Shown: positions 1 to 10,400 of the stretch, one piece after another | How the letters are laid out: every line of letters starts with the position of its first letter | How positions within the stretch are numbered: position 1 is the first letter of the stretch | Origin: Eremothecium cymbalariae DBVPG#7215 | Taxonomy: Eukaryota; Ascomycota; Saccharomycetes; Saccharomycetales; Saccharomycetaceae | Direction of reading: 5' to 3' | Assembly: GCF_000235365.1 (NCBI RefSeq) | Contig: NC_016452.1 | Location: forward strand, 916,001-980,000 | DNA: 64,000 bases | Program-made: the position numbers and the translations under genes | The notes under the pieces: generated by a model | Databases searched by the model: none | Told to the model about the DNA's origin: nothing | Seen by the model: only the letters and a program-made list of their open reading frames with translations

Positions 1-845
1 ACATGAGGGTTGCTCAGACAGAAATGGCATGAGTTTGGTAATATCACCTTTAGCTTCTTAACAGGTGCTACCTTACGCAATTCAGCGGATCGTTTGTTAT
101 TTGTAGTCAAATATGGGTTGCCAACGATATTCTCTGGAATTTGAGTCTCCTCATAAGCTCCAATATCTATAGAAAAGGCATATGCCCATTTTTGACCACT
201 GCCAAACGCTGCAAGGTTAATAAATCTAGAAATTATAATAGAACCAGCGTCATCCCACTTGAAAGGATCCATTTCGAAGAACTTTGAGGCGCTACTAGAA
301 AAATGATAGCGTGGTTTAGCAAAGTTCACCACCTCATCTATCAATGTGTTTCCTAGTAACAATTTTTTATTGTTGCTGATAGCAGTAGACCAAAAATTAG
401 TAACTAACATATCTATGCCAGAAACCTTGGAAAATTTCTCCAACACTTCATCCTTCTTAGAGCTCATATTTTCCTTAGAGGTTGTAACGTAACCAATCCT
501 AAAACCATTCGTGAGTTCATAGATACCATATTCATTTAGCAGAGTTAAGTTTTCAACAACATCAATGGATCCATTCTCTTCGCCTAGAAACCTATCTCCA
601 TTTGTAACATAAGTGGGGATAGTTATATCACTCTTTGGTGTAAATTTTGTATCATTCAAAACATTTCCTATGATAACGACACAACTAAAAGGGCCTGATT
701 TAGCATTTAACTTTTCAGACTTATCCAAAATATCTTGGAGGGTATCCACTGAAGCGCGAACAACTAAACTATAACATATGTTAGTAAATGATTGAATAAC
801 TCTATAAACTACCGTAGTAACAACATACACTTTGATTTTATTCAT
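1..845 (-). CDS. DRN1: Drn1/CwfJ-type debranching-associated protein, N-terminal part
   Basis: Open frame on the minus strand from an ATG at 845 running off the left edge, so the C-terminus is missing (about 281 codons visible). The first half is a CwfJ-type N-terminal region. Close to the edge the frame reads CHFCLSNP, the Cys/His motif that opens the HIT-like CwfJ C-terminal domain. In S. cerevisiae Drn1 (YGR093W) binds the debranching enzyme Dbr1 and helps turn over intron lariats. Synteny agrees: PRP31, DBF2 and DRN1 lie here in the order and orientation of YGR091W-YGR093W. Confidence is limited only by the truncation. Confidence 0.85.
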   Translation of the reverse strand, partial: MNKIKVYVVTTVVYRVIQSFTNICYSLVVRASVDTLQDILDKSEKLNAKSGPFSCVVIIGNVLNDTKFTPKSDITIPTYVTNGDRFLGEENGSIDVVENLTLLNEYGIYELTNGFRIGYVTTSKENMSSKKDEVLEKFSKVSGIDMLVTNFWSTAISNNKKLLLGNTLIDEVVNFAKPRYHFSSSASKFFEMDPFKWDDAGSIIISRFINLAAFGSGQKWAYAFSIDIGAYEETQIPENIVGNPYLTTNNKRSAELRKVAPVKKLKVILPNSCHFCLSNPH

Positions 846-1135
846 AATTTCTCATCGAGATTCTAATTAGATTATGTTACATTCTAAATAAAGTAGAACC
901 GATGAGGTTTTTATAATTTTCCAAACTTCAGCTCATCTCATATCATTTCTTACCAACATCATAAACTGCCTACCCTTAGCGTAACATTACACTGAAGTCA
1001 CAAGAAACAAGGTATACAAAATTAAGATAATCAAACTTGAGGGAAGGGTATACAAAATGATCTAATTTTTTAAAGAAATCTTATATTTATATCTGATGAT
1101 GTAGAAAACAGCCAATCCTGAGAGTATTGAGAACT

Positions 1136-2872
1136 TTAATAAAACGTCGCAAAAGGATCAGCATGCTCAGACCCGTTGTACAACACACCACTAGAGCCAG
1201 TTTTACCCTTTCTATGTCTGAAAGTAAAGCCAACCAATTTTGATCCACCTGATGTATCTTCAACCATTGCATTTAATTTATCTTGTCTTTTAAATACATC
1301 GGCATATTTGGCCATGTCAGCCTCATTCGTAAAATCATCAAAGTATCCGGCATCAGTTTCGCTATCTAATTGTGGAATAAATGGCGGACTTGTGAACCTC
1401 AGGTTACTAAAGTCGATTTCTGCAAAATATCTCATTTTTTTTACATGTTCAAAAGACCTTAGCCTATTGATTGGGTCGGCAATTAATCTAGTAATTAGTT
1501 CCCATGTTCTATCTGAGAATGAAGGTCTTCCATTCTCACATCTTGGTCTTCTTAGGACCTGTTTCCAACGACGCAAGTTTTCATAGGTTTCGTTGCTTGA
1601 ACTCCCACTAAATGGAGTATAGCCTACTAAGCTTTCAAAAAGAATACAACCTAAGGACCAATAATCAACAGTGAAGTCATAGTTCTTGGCTTCCAACACC
1701 TCCAAGGCCATGTAATCTGGTGAACCGACAGTTGAAGAGGCGTAGTTCAGCTCCTTCTCTCTTACTTTATTATACATCTTTCTTCTGTAGTCCATAGATG
1801 TCTCTTTAAACTCAGGAAACTCCAAATTTTTAACCTCTTCCAATCTAATCCGCATACTTTCGATTCTTTCCATGGAAACTGTTCCAGAAGCTAAACCAAA
1901 ATCTGTTAATTTAATGTGTCCCTTAGAATCAATCAAGAAATTCTCTGGTTTTAAATCCCTGTGCGTGTAACCTAACTTATGTAGTGCGTCCACCGCACAG
2001 AACATTTCACTAATATAGAATCTAGCATGTGGTGCTTGCAAGAAACGTGTGTTGATTAACAACGTCCTATAATCTCCACCAGGTACAAACTCCATGGCCA
2101 AGTAAAGACTCTGGGGATCTTGGAACGCATATAGCAACTTGACCAACCATTCAGATCTCGTTGTCGTCAAAATGTCCCTTTCAGTTAAAACGTGATCTGT
2201 ACCATTTAACTTGGCTAATAAACTCTTATTCAAAATCTTCAAAGCGCATATCTCTTTGGTGTCCTTCTTCCTCGCCAAATACACCTGACCATACCCACCT
2301 TGTCCGACTTGAGTAATAATCTCAAAATCCTTATTTTTGGGCTTTAATCGCCTCTTTCGCAAAACGTCCGTTTCCCTGTAAAGATAGTTTTGCCATTCAT
2401 TATTTATCTCCTGCGAACTATGATGACCTTGAGAACGCTGCTGTTCAAGGTAGTTCATAACCTGCCGTGTTCGCTCTCTCCTACTGATAACATAGTCAAA
2501 CATATCACAGTAATAATCTAGGAAAAACATCTGACACACACTGACAAGTCTCTTGGTTTTTGCTGAAGAAGCCCGCTTGTGGAAATCCATCGGCAACTTT
2601 TTAGGCGATCTACTTAAATCAATGTCCTCCCTTGGCCTCTCATCCACATCCATCAGAGAATAGTCACTACTACCCACATCCAAATTCCCAGCCTGTTTAT
2701 TAATCGGCGTCCGTTGGTTTGGCGTCCTTTGCCGGTACCTCAAAGGTGTATGAGGTGCCTCGATCACAATATCATGTCTGTTATTGTTTTCAATATCCCC
2801 ATCAAAACTCAGTTGCCCCATATCCTGAGTTAAAGCATCCACATCTCTATTATTCGCCCTAGCAGTAAACAT
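1136..2872 (-). CDS. DBF2: NDR/LATS-family protein kinase Dbf2 (mitotic exit network)
   Basis: 578-residue AGC kinase, close to Dbf2 (572) and Dbf20 (564). The disordered N-terminus is followed by a basic helical Mob1-binding region (about 100-180). The kinase domain has glycine loop GQGGYG (190-195), catalytic Lys about 212, HRDLKPEN (304-311) and DFG (324-326), then the long insert before the activation segment that marks NDR kinases (SSTVGSPDYMALE near 379-391). A hydrophobic motif GFTF lies near the C-terminus; in Dbf2 this region is phosphorylated by Cdc15. With Mob1 it drives mitotic exit and cytokinesis. S. cerevisiae has two duplicates, DBF2 beside PRP31 and DBF20 (YPR111W) beside RPC40. 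Here one gene sits with both neighbour sets, as expected without genome duplication. Confidence 0.95.
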   Translation of the reverse strand: MFTARANNRDVDALTQDMGQLSFDGDIENNNRHDIVIEAPHTPLRYRQRTPNQRTPINKQAGNLDVGSSDYSLMDVDERPREDIDLSRSPKKLPMDFHKRASSAKTKRLVSVCQMFFLDYYCDMFDYVISRRERTRQVMNYLEQQRSQGHHSSQEINNEWQNYLYRETDVLRKRRLKPKNKDFEIITQVGQGGYGQVYLARKKDTKEICALKILNKSLLAKLNGTDHVLTERDILTTTRSEWLVKLLYAFQDPQSLYLAMEFVPGGDYRTLLINTRFLQAPHARFYISEMFCAVDALHKLGYTHRDLKPENFLIDSKGHIKLTDFGLASGTVSMERIESMRIRLEEVKNLEFPEFKETSMDYRRKMYNKVREKELNYASSTVGSPDYMALEVLEAKNYDFTVDYWSLGCILFESLVGYTPFSGSSSNETYENLRRWKQVLRRPRCENGRPSFSDRTWELITRLIADPINRLRSFEHVKKMRYFAEIDFSNLRFTSPPFIPQLDSETDAGYFDDFTNEADMAKYADVFKRQDKLNAMVEDTSGGSKLVGFTFRHRKGKTGSSGVLYNGSEHADPFATFY

Positions 2873-3491
2873 CCTTTTTATTTTTAAACTTAAATATTAC
2901 CTCTTTTTGTCTTCCTTCTTTTAAACCGCCGTTAGTTAACTATTTAATAGTTTTCCCAATTGATGCCTACTATATATAGTGTTATGCTCCAATCTTTCTT
3001 TATCCCTAGGAATCCTTTCTCTCCCTATCTTAAAATGAATTGGAAATTTTCTTACCACCCTCAAAGAACTCCTAATTCCTGAGATACCGACCTACTATTC
3101 TGTTTAATTTGCTTGTGACCCATATATTAAACTAGTGTTTTATTGTGCTAGTTCCACCTGAGTTCCTTAGATTCCTTTTCATTGAACATTTCAGCGTTCG
3201 CGTGTTTTGGTTTTACCCAATTGGGTATAGTAAGAACACCGATGAGCTTTCGAAACACGCTGAAAGAGCTCATTCTTGGGCTTCTTAGAGGCTTGGATGA
3301 GTATTGAGGTGTGTAGGGGATATTTGGACCTCTTTCTAGTGGTTATATGTGTTTAAGCGATGTTTTTGCGCTGTGTATGGCGAACGAGGTGATGTCTTTC
3401 TGCAGAAAAAGCTTAGTCATGAAAAATTAAAAGGATTGGTTGGACTTTATATGCTTATATCCTTTTATATATGTTACTTCGGTAATTGGTG
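2873..3491. other. Intergenic region, DBF2 promoter and PRP31 3' end
   Basis: About 620 bases between the PRP31 stop and the DBF2 ATG, both on the minus strand. It contains a TATATATA stretch near 2971 and a GATGAG motif near 3241 resembling half of a PAC box. I see no conserved ORF or RNA gene. The plus-strand frame that begins near 3349 is mostly antisense to PRP31 and is not credible. Confidence 0.6.
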
Positions 3492-4880
3492 CTATTTCTT
3501 TAGATGCTTTGCATACCACTGGTTCGTTTGGGTGTGTTTCTCTTGTTTTTTGGTGCTATCAGTATTGTATTCTGTGACACCGATGCTGGGGGCAGATAGG
3601 TTTGACATTGTTGCTCGTTCATCAGATTCAAAAAAGACTGCAGATTCCTTATTTGCCATTTCTACTCTTCCCTTCATTTTCTTACGCAGCTTCGCTGCAT
3701 TCTTGTTGCTGGCTGCTGCTATGGATGTGGAAGATGTGGCCATTCCTATACCTACTTCTTCGCCAAAGATATCTAAAGAAGTCACCTCTTGTACGCCGAA
3801 TTCAACTCTATTCTGCAGTTGGCGGAGGTTGGAGAGGCGGAACTTTTCCTTGTACTTCCTGAATCTACGTCCTGCACGTTGTTTTTTCGGCTTATCTTCA
3901 GGTATTGGTAACGGTTTGACATTGGCGATGTTAGGATGATCTTGGATCTTGTTAAGCTTGTCAAGAATTTCTTCTTTCCAGGTTGCGCCCAAGGAACCGT
4001 GTGTGTTTTCTTGGTGGTGTAAATAGTCGACCCTGGATGCCAGAGCTAACTTGGCGCATATCATGCGCAGAGCTTGCTTCTGTAATGCTTCCGGTTGCGA
4101 TTGCACCAATTCGCAGTCAAAGATATATCCCTTCTGTCGTACGCCAGAGGTGTCCAGCTGTTGCACATGGGAGAGGTGTTTGGTCTTGCCAATAGAGGCT
4201 AGGTTACAGCTAGGTATTTCGCTCAATTCCTTCATACCTCCTGTGTACGTTAGCAGCGCAGCAGCGACCTCCTGGCCAACCAAGGCACATACGTTTGGGG
4301 CAATTGTGTGCATTTTCTTTGAAATATACGTGGTAATGTCGCTTTTGAGTGCGTGTAGAACCTCGTACTGATCAATTAACTCCGCAATAACAGGGGAATC
4401 TACCTTATACTCCTTGTGAAACCCCGTTTGCATCGTCATAGACACCAGCAGCATTTGTTCCTTATTCAACAGCTTCCCCAGTTCTGGAACATCGGGACGC
4501 GCCTCCAATTCTTTCACCACAGAAACGTACTTCTCCTGTTCCGACACAACATTTGGCAGTTCTGGAAATCTCTTATTATAATTAGATACCACCTCGTTGT
4601 ACACTGAGAGGATTTCATCCTGTATCAACCGCTGTAGCTGGTTCAGAACTTTCAACTCTGGGTTACCATCTAAAACCCATAAATGTATCTCCACTGCCAA
4701 CGGCATAATAAAACTTCGCATTGCACCTGCATTGCTCTTGGAATTCTTAATCAACTGTGCCAGTTTATCGGGAAACGTATCAACATTACCTTCTCTGGGT
4801 ACTGCTTGCTTCACGACCGCTTCAGTTTCGGACTCATATACCTCACTAAAGTCGTTATCTAACTCATTTAAAAGATCCAT
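3492..4880 (-). CDS. PRP31: Pre-mRNA splicing factor Prp31 (U4/U6.U5 tri-snRNP)
   Basis: 462 residues against 494 in S. cerevisiae. The acidic N-terminus (MDLLNELDNDFSEVYES) is typical. The middle has the NOSIC/Nop-domain architecture that, in the family, binds Snu13 on the U4 5' stem-loop; the segment ending HQENTHGSLGATWKEEI lies within it. The basic C-terminus (PKKQRAGRRFRKYKEKF) is characteristic of Prp31. Prp31 is needed to join U4/U6 with U5 in the tri-snRNP. Its RNA partner, U4 snRNA, is encoded in this same window near 49.4-49.6 kb. The ATG at 4880 is used, and the 282-base upstream gap is shared with divergent RPC40. Confidence 0.95.
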   Translation of the reverse strand: MDLLNELDNDFSEVYESETEAVVKQAVPREGNVDTFPDKLAQLIKNSKSNAGAMRSFIMPLAVEIHLWVLDGNPELKVLNQLQRLIQDEILSVYNEVVSNYNKRFPELPNVVSEQEKYVSVVKELEARPDVPELGKLLNKEQMLLVSMTMQTGFHKEYKVDSPVIAELIDQYEVLHALKSDITTYISKKMHTIAPNVCALVGQEVAAALLTYTGGMKELSEIPSCNLASIGKTKHLSHVQQLDTSGVRQKGYIFDCELVQSQPEALQKQALRMICAKLALASRVDYLHHQENTHGSLGATWKEEILDKLNKIQDHPNIANVKPLPIPEDKPKKQRAGRRFRKYKEKFRLSNLRQLQNRVEFGVQEVTSLDIFGEEVGIGMATSSTSIAAASNKNAAKLRKKMKGRVEMANKESAVFFESDERATMSNLSAPSIGVTEYNTDSTKKQEKHTQTNQWYAKHLKK

Positions 4881-5025
4881 TAATAACTTTCGGGTAGCAT
4901 TTAAAGCTTAAATTCCCTTTTAAGAGCCTACCTTGGGTTGATTGTAAGCTGTCTTTCGATCAACTTTGGTTTTACGAATCATGATGTTACGGACGCTCTT
5001 GTAATTTCTTTTTCCTTTAAATTCT

Positions 5026-5053
5026 AAAAATTTTTCAAAAACCGCGATGAGCT
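5026..5053 (+). promoter_or_regulatory. RRPE and PAC motif pair upstream of RPC40
   Basis: AAAAATTTTTC at 5026-5036 followed by GCGATGAGCT at 5044-5053, 110-137 bases before the RPC40 ATG. In S. cerevisiae RRPE is bound by Stb3 and PAC by Dot6/Tod6, and the pair marks ribosome-production genes. The motif also lies about 150 bases from divergent PRP31, but order and spacing fit RPC40. Confidence 0.8.
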
Positions 5054-5162
5054 ACTGAGAAGAAATTATTAGTATTGAAAAACGGTAATTGTAGAGTTGT
5101 AGTAGTGTGAACGAATTAGTGGGCTACGTCTCCGTAATTTTACCTTTGGAGTATATCTATCA

Positions 5163-6167
5163 ATGTCAAATATTGTTGGTATCGAGTATAATCGTGTTAC
5201 AAATACTACCTCAACAGATTTCCCAGGTTATTCTCATAATGAAGACTTTTCCTGGGATGTGAACAAATTTAGAGATACAATGGACGTTCAAATTTCCCAT
5301 TTAGATGATAGAGAAGCGAATTTTGATTTAATTCATATTGATGCTTCTATTGCGAATGCTTTTCGTCGTATCATGATCTCAGAAGTACCTTCCGTAGCTG
5401 CTGAGTATGTTTATTTCTTTAACAACACCTCCGTTATCCAAGATGAGGTGCTAGCACATAGAATAGGTTTAGTTCCACTAAAAGTGGATCCGGACATGTT
5501 AACCTGGGTTGATAAGTCATTACCGGAAGCTGAAAGATTTACTGATGAAAATACCGTTGTTATGTCTCTCAACGTGAAATGCACTGCCAACCCAGATGCT
5601 CCAAAAGGTTCCACTGATCCAAAGGAGTTATACAACAATGCACACATATATTCTCGTGACCTGAAGTTTGAGCCACAAGGGAAGCAACTGGATAGCTTCG
5701 CAAAACATCCTGTTCTACCTACGGATCCAGATATTCTGTTAGCAAAGCTAAGACCAGGTCAAGAAATTTCTCTAAGGGTGCATTGTATTCTAGGTGTTGG
5801 AGGTGACCATGCCAAATTTTCCCCGGTGTGTACTGCTTCATACAGACTGATGCCTCACATCGATATATTGGAAACCATCCAAGGAGAAGATGCAACGAAA
5901 TTTGTCAAGTGTTTTCCACCCGGTGTAGCCGCAATTGATGAGAAGGGAGAGGCATATATAAAAGATGCTAGGAAGGACACTGTCTCCAGAGAAGTTCTTA
6001 GACATCCCGAGTTTGAGGGAAAGGTAAAGTTGGGAAGGGTTAAAGACCATTTTATATTTAACGTGGAAAGCACCGGTGCAATGACTCCTGAAGAGATATT
6101 CTTCAAGAGTGTTAGAATACTTAAAAATAAGGCCGAATATCTAAAGAACTGTCCAATCACCCAATAA
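5163..6167 (+). CDS. RPC40: RNA polymerase I and III shared subunit AC40
   Basis: 334 residues, against 335 in S. cerevisiae, collinear throughout. AC40 is an alpha-subunit homologue that pairs with AC19 to nucleate assembly of RNA polymerases I and III. The alpha-type dimerisation segment reads HIDASIANAFRRIMISEVPSV near residues 57-77, and the frame ends in the typical KNKAEYLKNC segment. The ATG at 5163 gives the full family N-terminus. It is transcribed away from PRP31 with an RRPE/PAC pair in the shared gap. It converges on the YPR109W homologue, matching the S. cerevisiae neighbours YPR109W and YPR110C. Confidence 0.96.
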   Translation: MSNIVGIEYNRVTNTTSTDFPGYSHNEDFSWDVNKFRDTMDVQISHLDDREANFDLIHIDASIANAFRRIMISEVPSVAAEYVYFFNNTSVIQDEVLAHRIGLVPLKVDPDMLTWVDKSLPEAERFTDENTVVMSLNVKCTANPDAPKGSTDPKELYNNAHIYSRDLKFEPQGKQLDSFAKHPVLPTDPDILLAKLRPGQEISLRVHCILGVGGDHAKFSPVCTASYRLMPHIDILETIQGEDATKFVKCFPPGVAAIDEKGEAYIKDARKDTVSREVLRHPEFEGKVKLGRVKDHFIFNVESTGAMTPEEIFFKSVRILKNKAEYLKNCPITQ

Positions 6168-6218
6168 AAGTTTCTGAAGCCCATTTTTAGTAATACTAAA
6201 TGTAAATATGTACATTAC

Positions 6219-6242
6219 ATATATATATATATATATATATAT
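6219..6242. repeat. (AT)n microsatellite between convergent genes
   Basis: About 12 AT units in the 89-base gap between the convergent RPC40 and GLD1 stops. Similar AT tracts occur near 31354-31374 and 63843-63860, again in gene-end or intergenic DNA. Confidence 0.9.
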
Positions 6243-6256
6243 GTGCAAGTATAATT

Positions 6257-7096
6257 TTAAACCATTGCCGACGGAGATTCCTCATGCCCTTGACTATCTA
6301 TTGTAATGCCATGTACGACCCTAACAGCCTCCACTGGATCCACAGTCACTATCGTAATACTACCATCGTACCCATCACCGTCATTGCACGCATCCTCATC
6401 ATTCTCTGAAAGTTGGTTCCCCCTTAAAGGGGAAAAATAAATACAGGAAAGCATATACAATCCAAATTGAGATATAAGTATCATGAACTGGTAACAAATA
6501 GCCATTAAATTACCCTTTTTATTAGAACTTGGAATAGCTTCACCAATGAACTCCATAAACCAAGTTCCTCTCCATTCTCCTTGGATCAAATAGTTGTCAT
6601 TATTAAACGGAGATGGGGCATTCGCTAAATCAGAATGCTTATCGTATTTGTAAAATCCCAACATAGCCTGATAATCAGTAGGCCATATTATCCAACTCAA
6701 AATCACTAACCAGTTAAATGTAAATACTGCATGGAAAAGTACCCACTGTATCTTTAAAAAGAATTCAGTCGCTATGTCTTGAAGGTCCTGTGCTTGCATA
6801 CGTTCATCTTGACTTACTACAGGGTTCGGATTTGTATTTCCAGGCATAGCAGGGAACCCTCGTACAGTGCCAGCAATGCTAAACCCCCTCATTCTTTGTT
6901 CGTGATTAGGAAAAGGCGTTACAAGGGCTGATTGTAACATACATCTCATAAAAAATACTATTATACTCCCACCATATTTCATATAACCTATAACTATAAC
7001 TGCATAACCAAGTAACCCTAGATGCTCAACTAACTTTTCTCTAAACTTTCGACGAACCATTGACCTGTGGGTTCTTTTATATGCAGCAACGTCCAT
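6257..7096 (-). CDS. GLD1: Multispan membrane protein, Gld1 homologue (Dsc ubiquitin ligase)
   Basis: 279 residues with at least three hydrophobic stretches: about 26-55 (LGLLGYAVIVIGYM...), about 137-158 (WVLFHAVFTFNWLVILSWII) and about 198-222. It is assigned to YPR109W (294 residues in S. cerevisiae) mainly because it sits beside RPC40 as YPR109W does, with matching size and topology. In S. cerevisiae Gld1 is the subunit that directs the Dsc transmembrane ubiquitin ligase to Golgi and endosomes; Vld1 (YIR014W) directs it to the vacuole. The ATG at 7096 gives an N-terminus rich in basic residues (YKRTHRSMVRRKFREK). Confidence 0.75.
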   Translation of the reverse strand: MDVAAYKRTHRSMVRRKFREKLVEHLGLLGYAVIVIGYMKYGGSIIVFFMRCMLQSALVTPFPNHEQRMRGFSIAGTVRGFPAMPGNTNPNPVVSQDERMQAQDLQDIATEFFLKIQWVLFHAVFTFNWLVILSWIIWPTDYQAMLGFYKYDKHSDLANAPSPFNNDNYLIQGEWRGTWFMEFIGEAIPSSNKKGNLMAICYQFMILISQFGLYMLSCIYFSPLRGNQLSENDEDACNDGDGYDGSITIVTVDPVEAVRVVHGITIDSQGHEESPSAMV

Positions 7097-7428
7097 TCTG
7101 AGACACTTGTGGTCCTCTGGCCCTGCTTCCTGGGATATAATTCTATAAGTTAAGGGATCCTGTTTGTGCTTTCATAACGATGATGCAAATGCTCAATTTA
7201 TACTAACATTTGGCACTATGATATCATCGACGCTAAACCACGTATTTAGTGATTCAAAGACGATGAGAATCATAATAAAGATAATTAGCGTAAAATAGTT
7301 ATGAAAGTACAGGTATTCTAGTAGTTTAAAAGGCGGTATTAGTGTGTTTGTATATATACTTGCGGTATTACGTCTTTTTGAAGGATTGTTTTCTTTGGGT
7401 GAAGGTCGGTTTGTTGTATTTATGCGGA
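7097..7428. other. Intergenic region between GLD1 and UTP22
   Basis: About 330 bases holding the GLD1 promoter and the UTP22 3' end. No conserved ORF, RNA gene or clear regulatory motif was seen. Confidence 0.6.
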
Positions 7429-10400
7429 TCAGTTGGTTTCAAATTGGACTACTAGTTCTTTGCCAAAGGCAGCAATTTCATGAAATATTGCATCCTTGTT
7501 TAATTCAACAGTTTCTTTATCAATTGGTTTGACATTACAATCCATATTCGCTTTGAATTTCAACGGTGCTTTGAACACTGGTCTTATCAAACCTGTGATG
7601 ACATTTTCATCACCCTTTTGGCTACTAGCACCCATATTTACATGGCTAGAGAAAATGATGCTGTTTTTATATTTCATGTTCAAATATTTGACAAGTTGGC
7701 ATGTGGGGTCCATCTTTTCGCTTAGCTCGTTCAAATCTTCGGGGAATTTGGTTGGCTGGTTTTCTAGATTCTTGAATCCGGTGGAAGACAGGATACCGCT
7801 GGACAACCTTAAGGAGGTGGGGCTCTTTAGCTTGACTACAAAGTCGTAATCTTTCAAGGCTGGAGTAAAGAGCAAGTCAATTGTTTGTTTGTTTAGGCCA
7901 TGTAGTTGGACAAGGTTTATTGCGACTTTAGCAAGAGCAGTAAGTCTTGTTGCGATAGGCAACGGAACAAACCGAGAGTAAAGAATGCCACTTGGATCAT
8001 TTTTTGATGCAATGAAAAATTGTACGTTCAAGCCTTGAGGATCTTCATGCCTCAGACTATTAAAGTTACTTTGAATGCTTTTATATTGTTGCAAATTCAA
8101 TCTTTCAGAAAGCTTCTTCATGGTTCTTGAATCTAGATCAGTTGCTCCAAGACTTGTTTCGGTTAGATCCTCGAAGTCTTCAGGTCTTACTAGATCCAGA
8201 ATCAACGGTTCTTCCTTCCAGTTCCACTCACTTAAAAATTTTAATACTTTTAAAAAGCCATTTTCCAATGATCCCGGCACAAAATAAGGATACGGATCAA
8301 CGAATGGCTTAACTGCAATTAACTCTACTAGTTCCTCCGAAAAATGACCCATCAATAAGTGAACATCTAACCATTTTTTAAACAAACGGATAACAGGAGA
8401 CAAAAACGGGAAACTGTGGGAGATTAATTCCATTGTTCTACTGTGTCTGATTGAAGCTTGGTATTTGGCTGTGAACTTCAAAAAGGTCCTTTCTAATTCT
8501 GGCTTTAATTCGTTTCTCGCGTTACTTATGGCTCTCAAATACATCACTTCATCACGCTCCGTTAGGACTCTGAATTTGAAACCATATCCCTCTGGAGTCA
8601 AAATATTGAGGGTTACAATATCCAAGTTGTATGGAATAGAATCATCATTAGAAAAGTAACAGTTATATTGATCCCCATGATTGGTCATGACTTGATCCTG
8701 TATTTTTAACAAAAAGGCAGCTTTAGCTTTTTCCAAGGATAATATTTCATCAGGCCACTTGGGTGATGTCTCAAACTCCAAAATCACATCTTGCAAAAAA
8801 TCGGGGTTTGAATATGCATATGGAACTGGCTGAGACATACTAGTGTATCTAAACGCAGAACCAACAGGTAGAATCGATTTTATTGAAAGGGGGAGTTTTA
8901 ATTGGAAAATTATTCTGTAAAGATTGTCAAAAGATTTCTTTAAGTTTTGGAAACTTGTTAGGTTTAATAACGATGTCTTTGAACTACCTGGTAGGTTTGG
9001 TAAAGGAAGTAAATTATGAAATTTTCTAGTATGCTGAGCGCTTAAAACTGCATCTTCGGATAAATGTTGCTTCATCACATAGTCTAGTATAGAAGTAATC
9101 ACAGGCTCACTAGATGACATGGACCAAAGACAACAGTGCATGATGGAACCATCCTTAAACCTACGCAATGAAGCTTTTTTGCCCCAGAAATTTTTAAATT
9201 GAGCGGCTTCTGCAGCAAATTCATCGCTGTTGCTAGGTCCCTTGGTAACCAATTTTTCAGACTCCATTGGGTTAACCAACATCTTGATCTTGATCGAGGT
9301 AAAGTTTATGGCACCTGCTGGTTTTCTTTTAGAAAGCGGGAATACTTTTCTCTGCCCCACCAAATCAATTGATACTGCCTTAATTCTATCGGCTAATGCA
9401 ATCTTTATGACGTTTGCAATCTTGTTTATCCAAAACGCTTCAAAAGAGGTGAACCTCACCTTCTCCAGGAAACCAAACTTGGACAGGAGCTCCCTTCCTG
9501 TCGGTAATTCTAAATCATAACATAAATCATAGTTGACTTGCTGAACCTTATCCAGTTTTGTGAGGAAAATATTGGAAAATTGATCTTTTACAACATCACT
9601 CAGCATTAACAAGGTTTCTTGAGAATACAGTTTCAACATGCTATAACCATTTACCGATATTTTGCTTAGAATATTAACTTTTGTTGTTTTATCAAAGATC
9701 GTTGGAACCTCAAAACCTTCAGCCATATATTTAGATGGGGGATTAACTGAACTATCCAAATCGGAGTGGAACTGCAGATGTCCTTGTGAACAGAGGTCCA
9801 TAGTTGCGAGATACTTAATAGTTCCCCTAAATAATTGATAAGAAGAAAACCCATGCAATAATATCTTGTTTCCATTTACGCCACCACCGTTAAGTAAAGC
9901 CGCCATCAGAGCAGCAAACTCGAAATGACCAAATCCCCCTAAAGAATTGGAATAGGACATGCTCGAATCAAACCCTCTTTGAGAAAGCCAGAGTCTACCC
10001 AATACACATGCTTCGGTGAACGCCTCAGATTGTTTTTTCTCCCTGTATAAGTATTTCAAATAGTGATCATGTGTACTACACGATAAAACTGAAAAATTGT
10101 AGAACGGAGTTGGTGTGGTATTATTATCTTTATCAACTCTGATGCAGTTCTTGTTTGGCAGTAGTTTCTTTGAGTCAAAAACGCCATAGGGTATTCCAAC
10201 CACTACATTAATTGAAAATCTGGTCTTATAAAAGTTGAACTCTGAAGCGGACTGTTCCCCACATGATATAGTCAAAATTGGTTGCAACGGATCATTGTTG
10301 AAGTATGTGTATTCCAAATGCAAAAAGTCTAAACCATTTTTTCTTAAAAGGATAGATAAATGATGAGTAAAGTATGCTAAGTAAACGCTTCTCTTGTGTA

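Noticed and set aside
3349..3939. A 196-codon plus-strand ORF
   Set aside because: Mostly antisense to PRP31, which has clear family identity.
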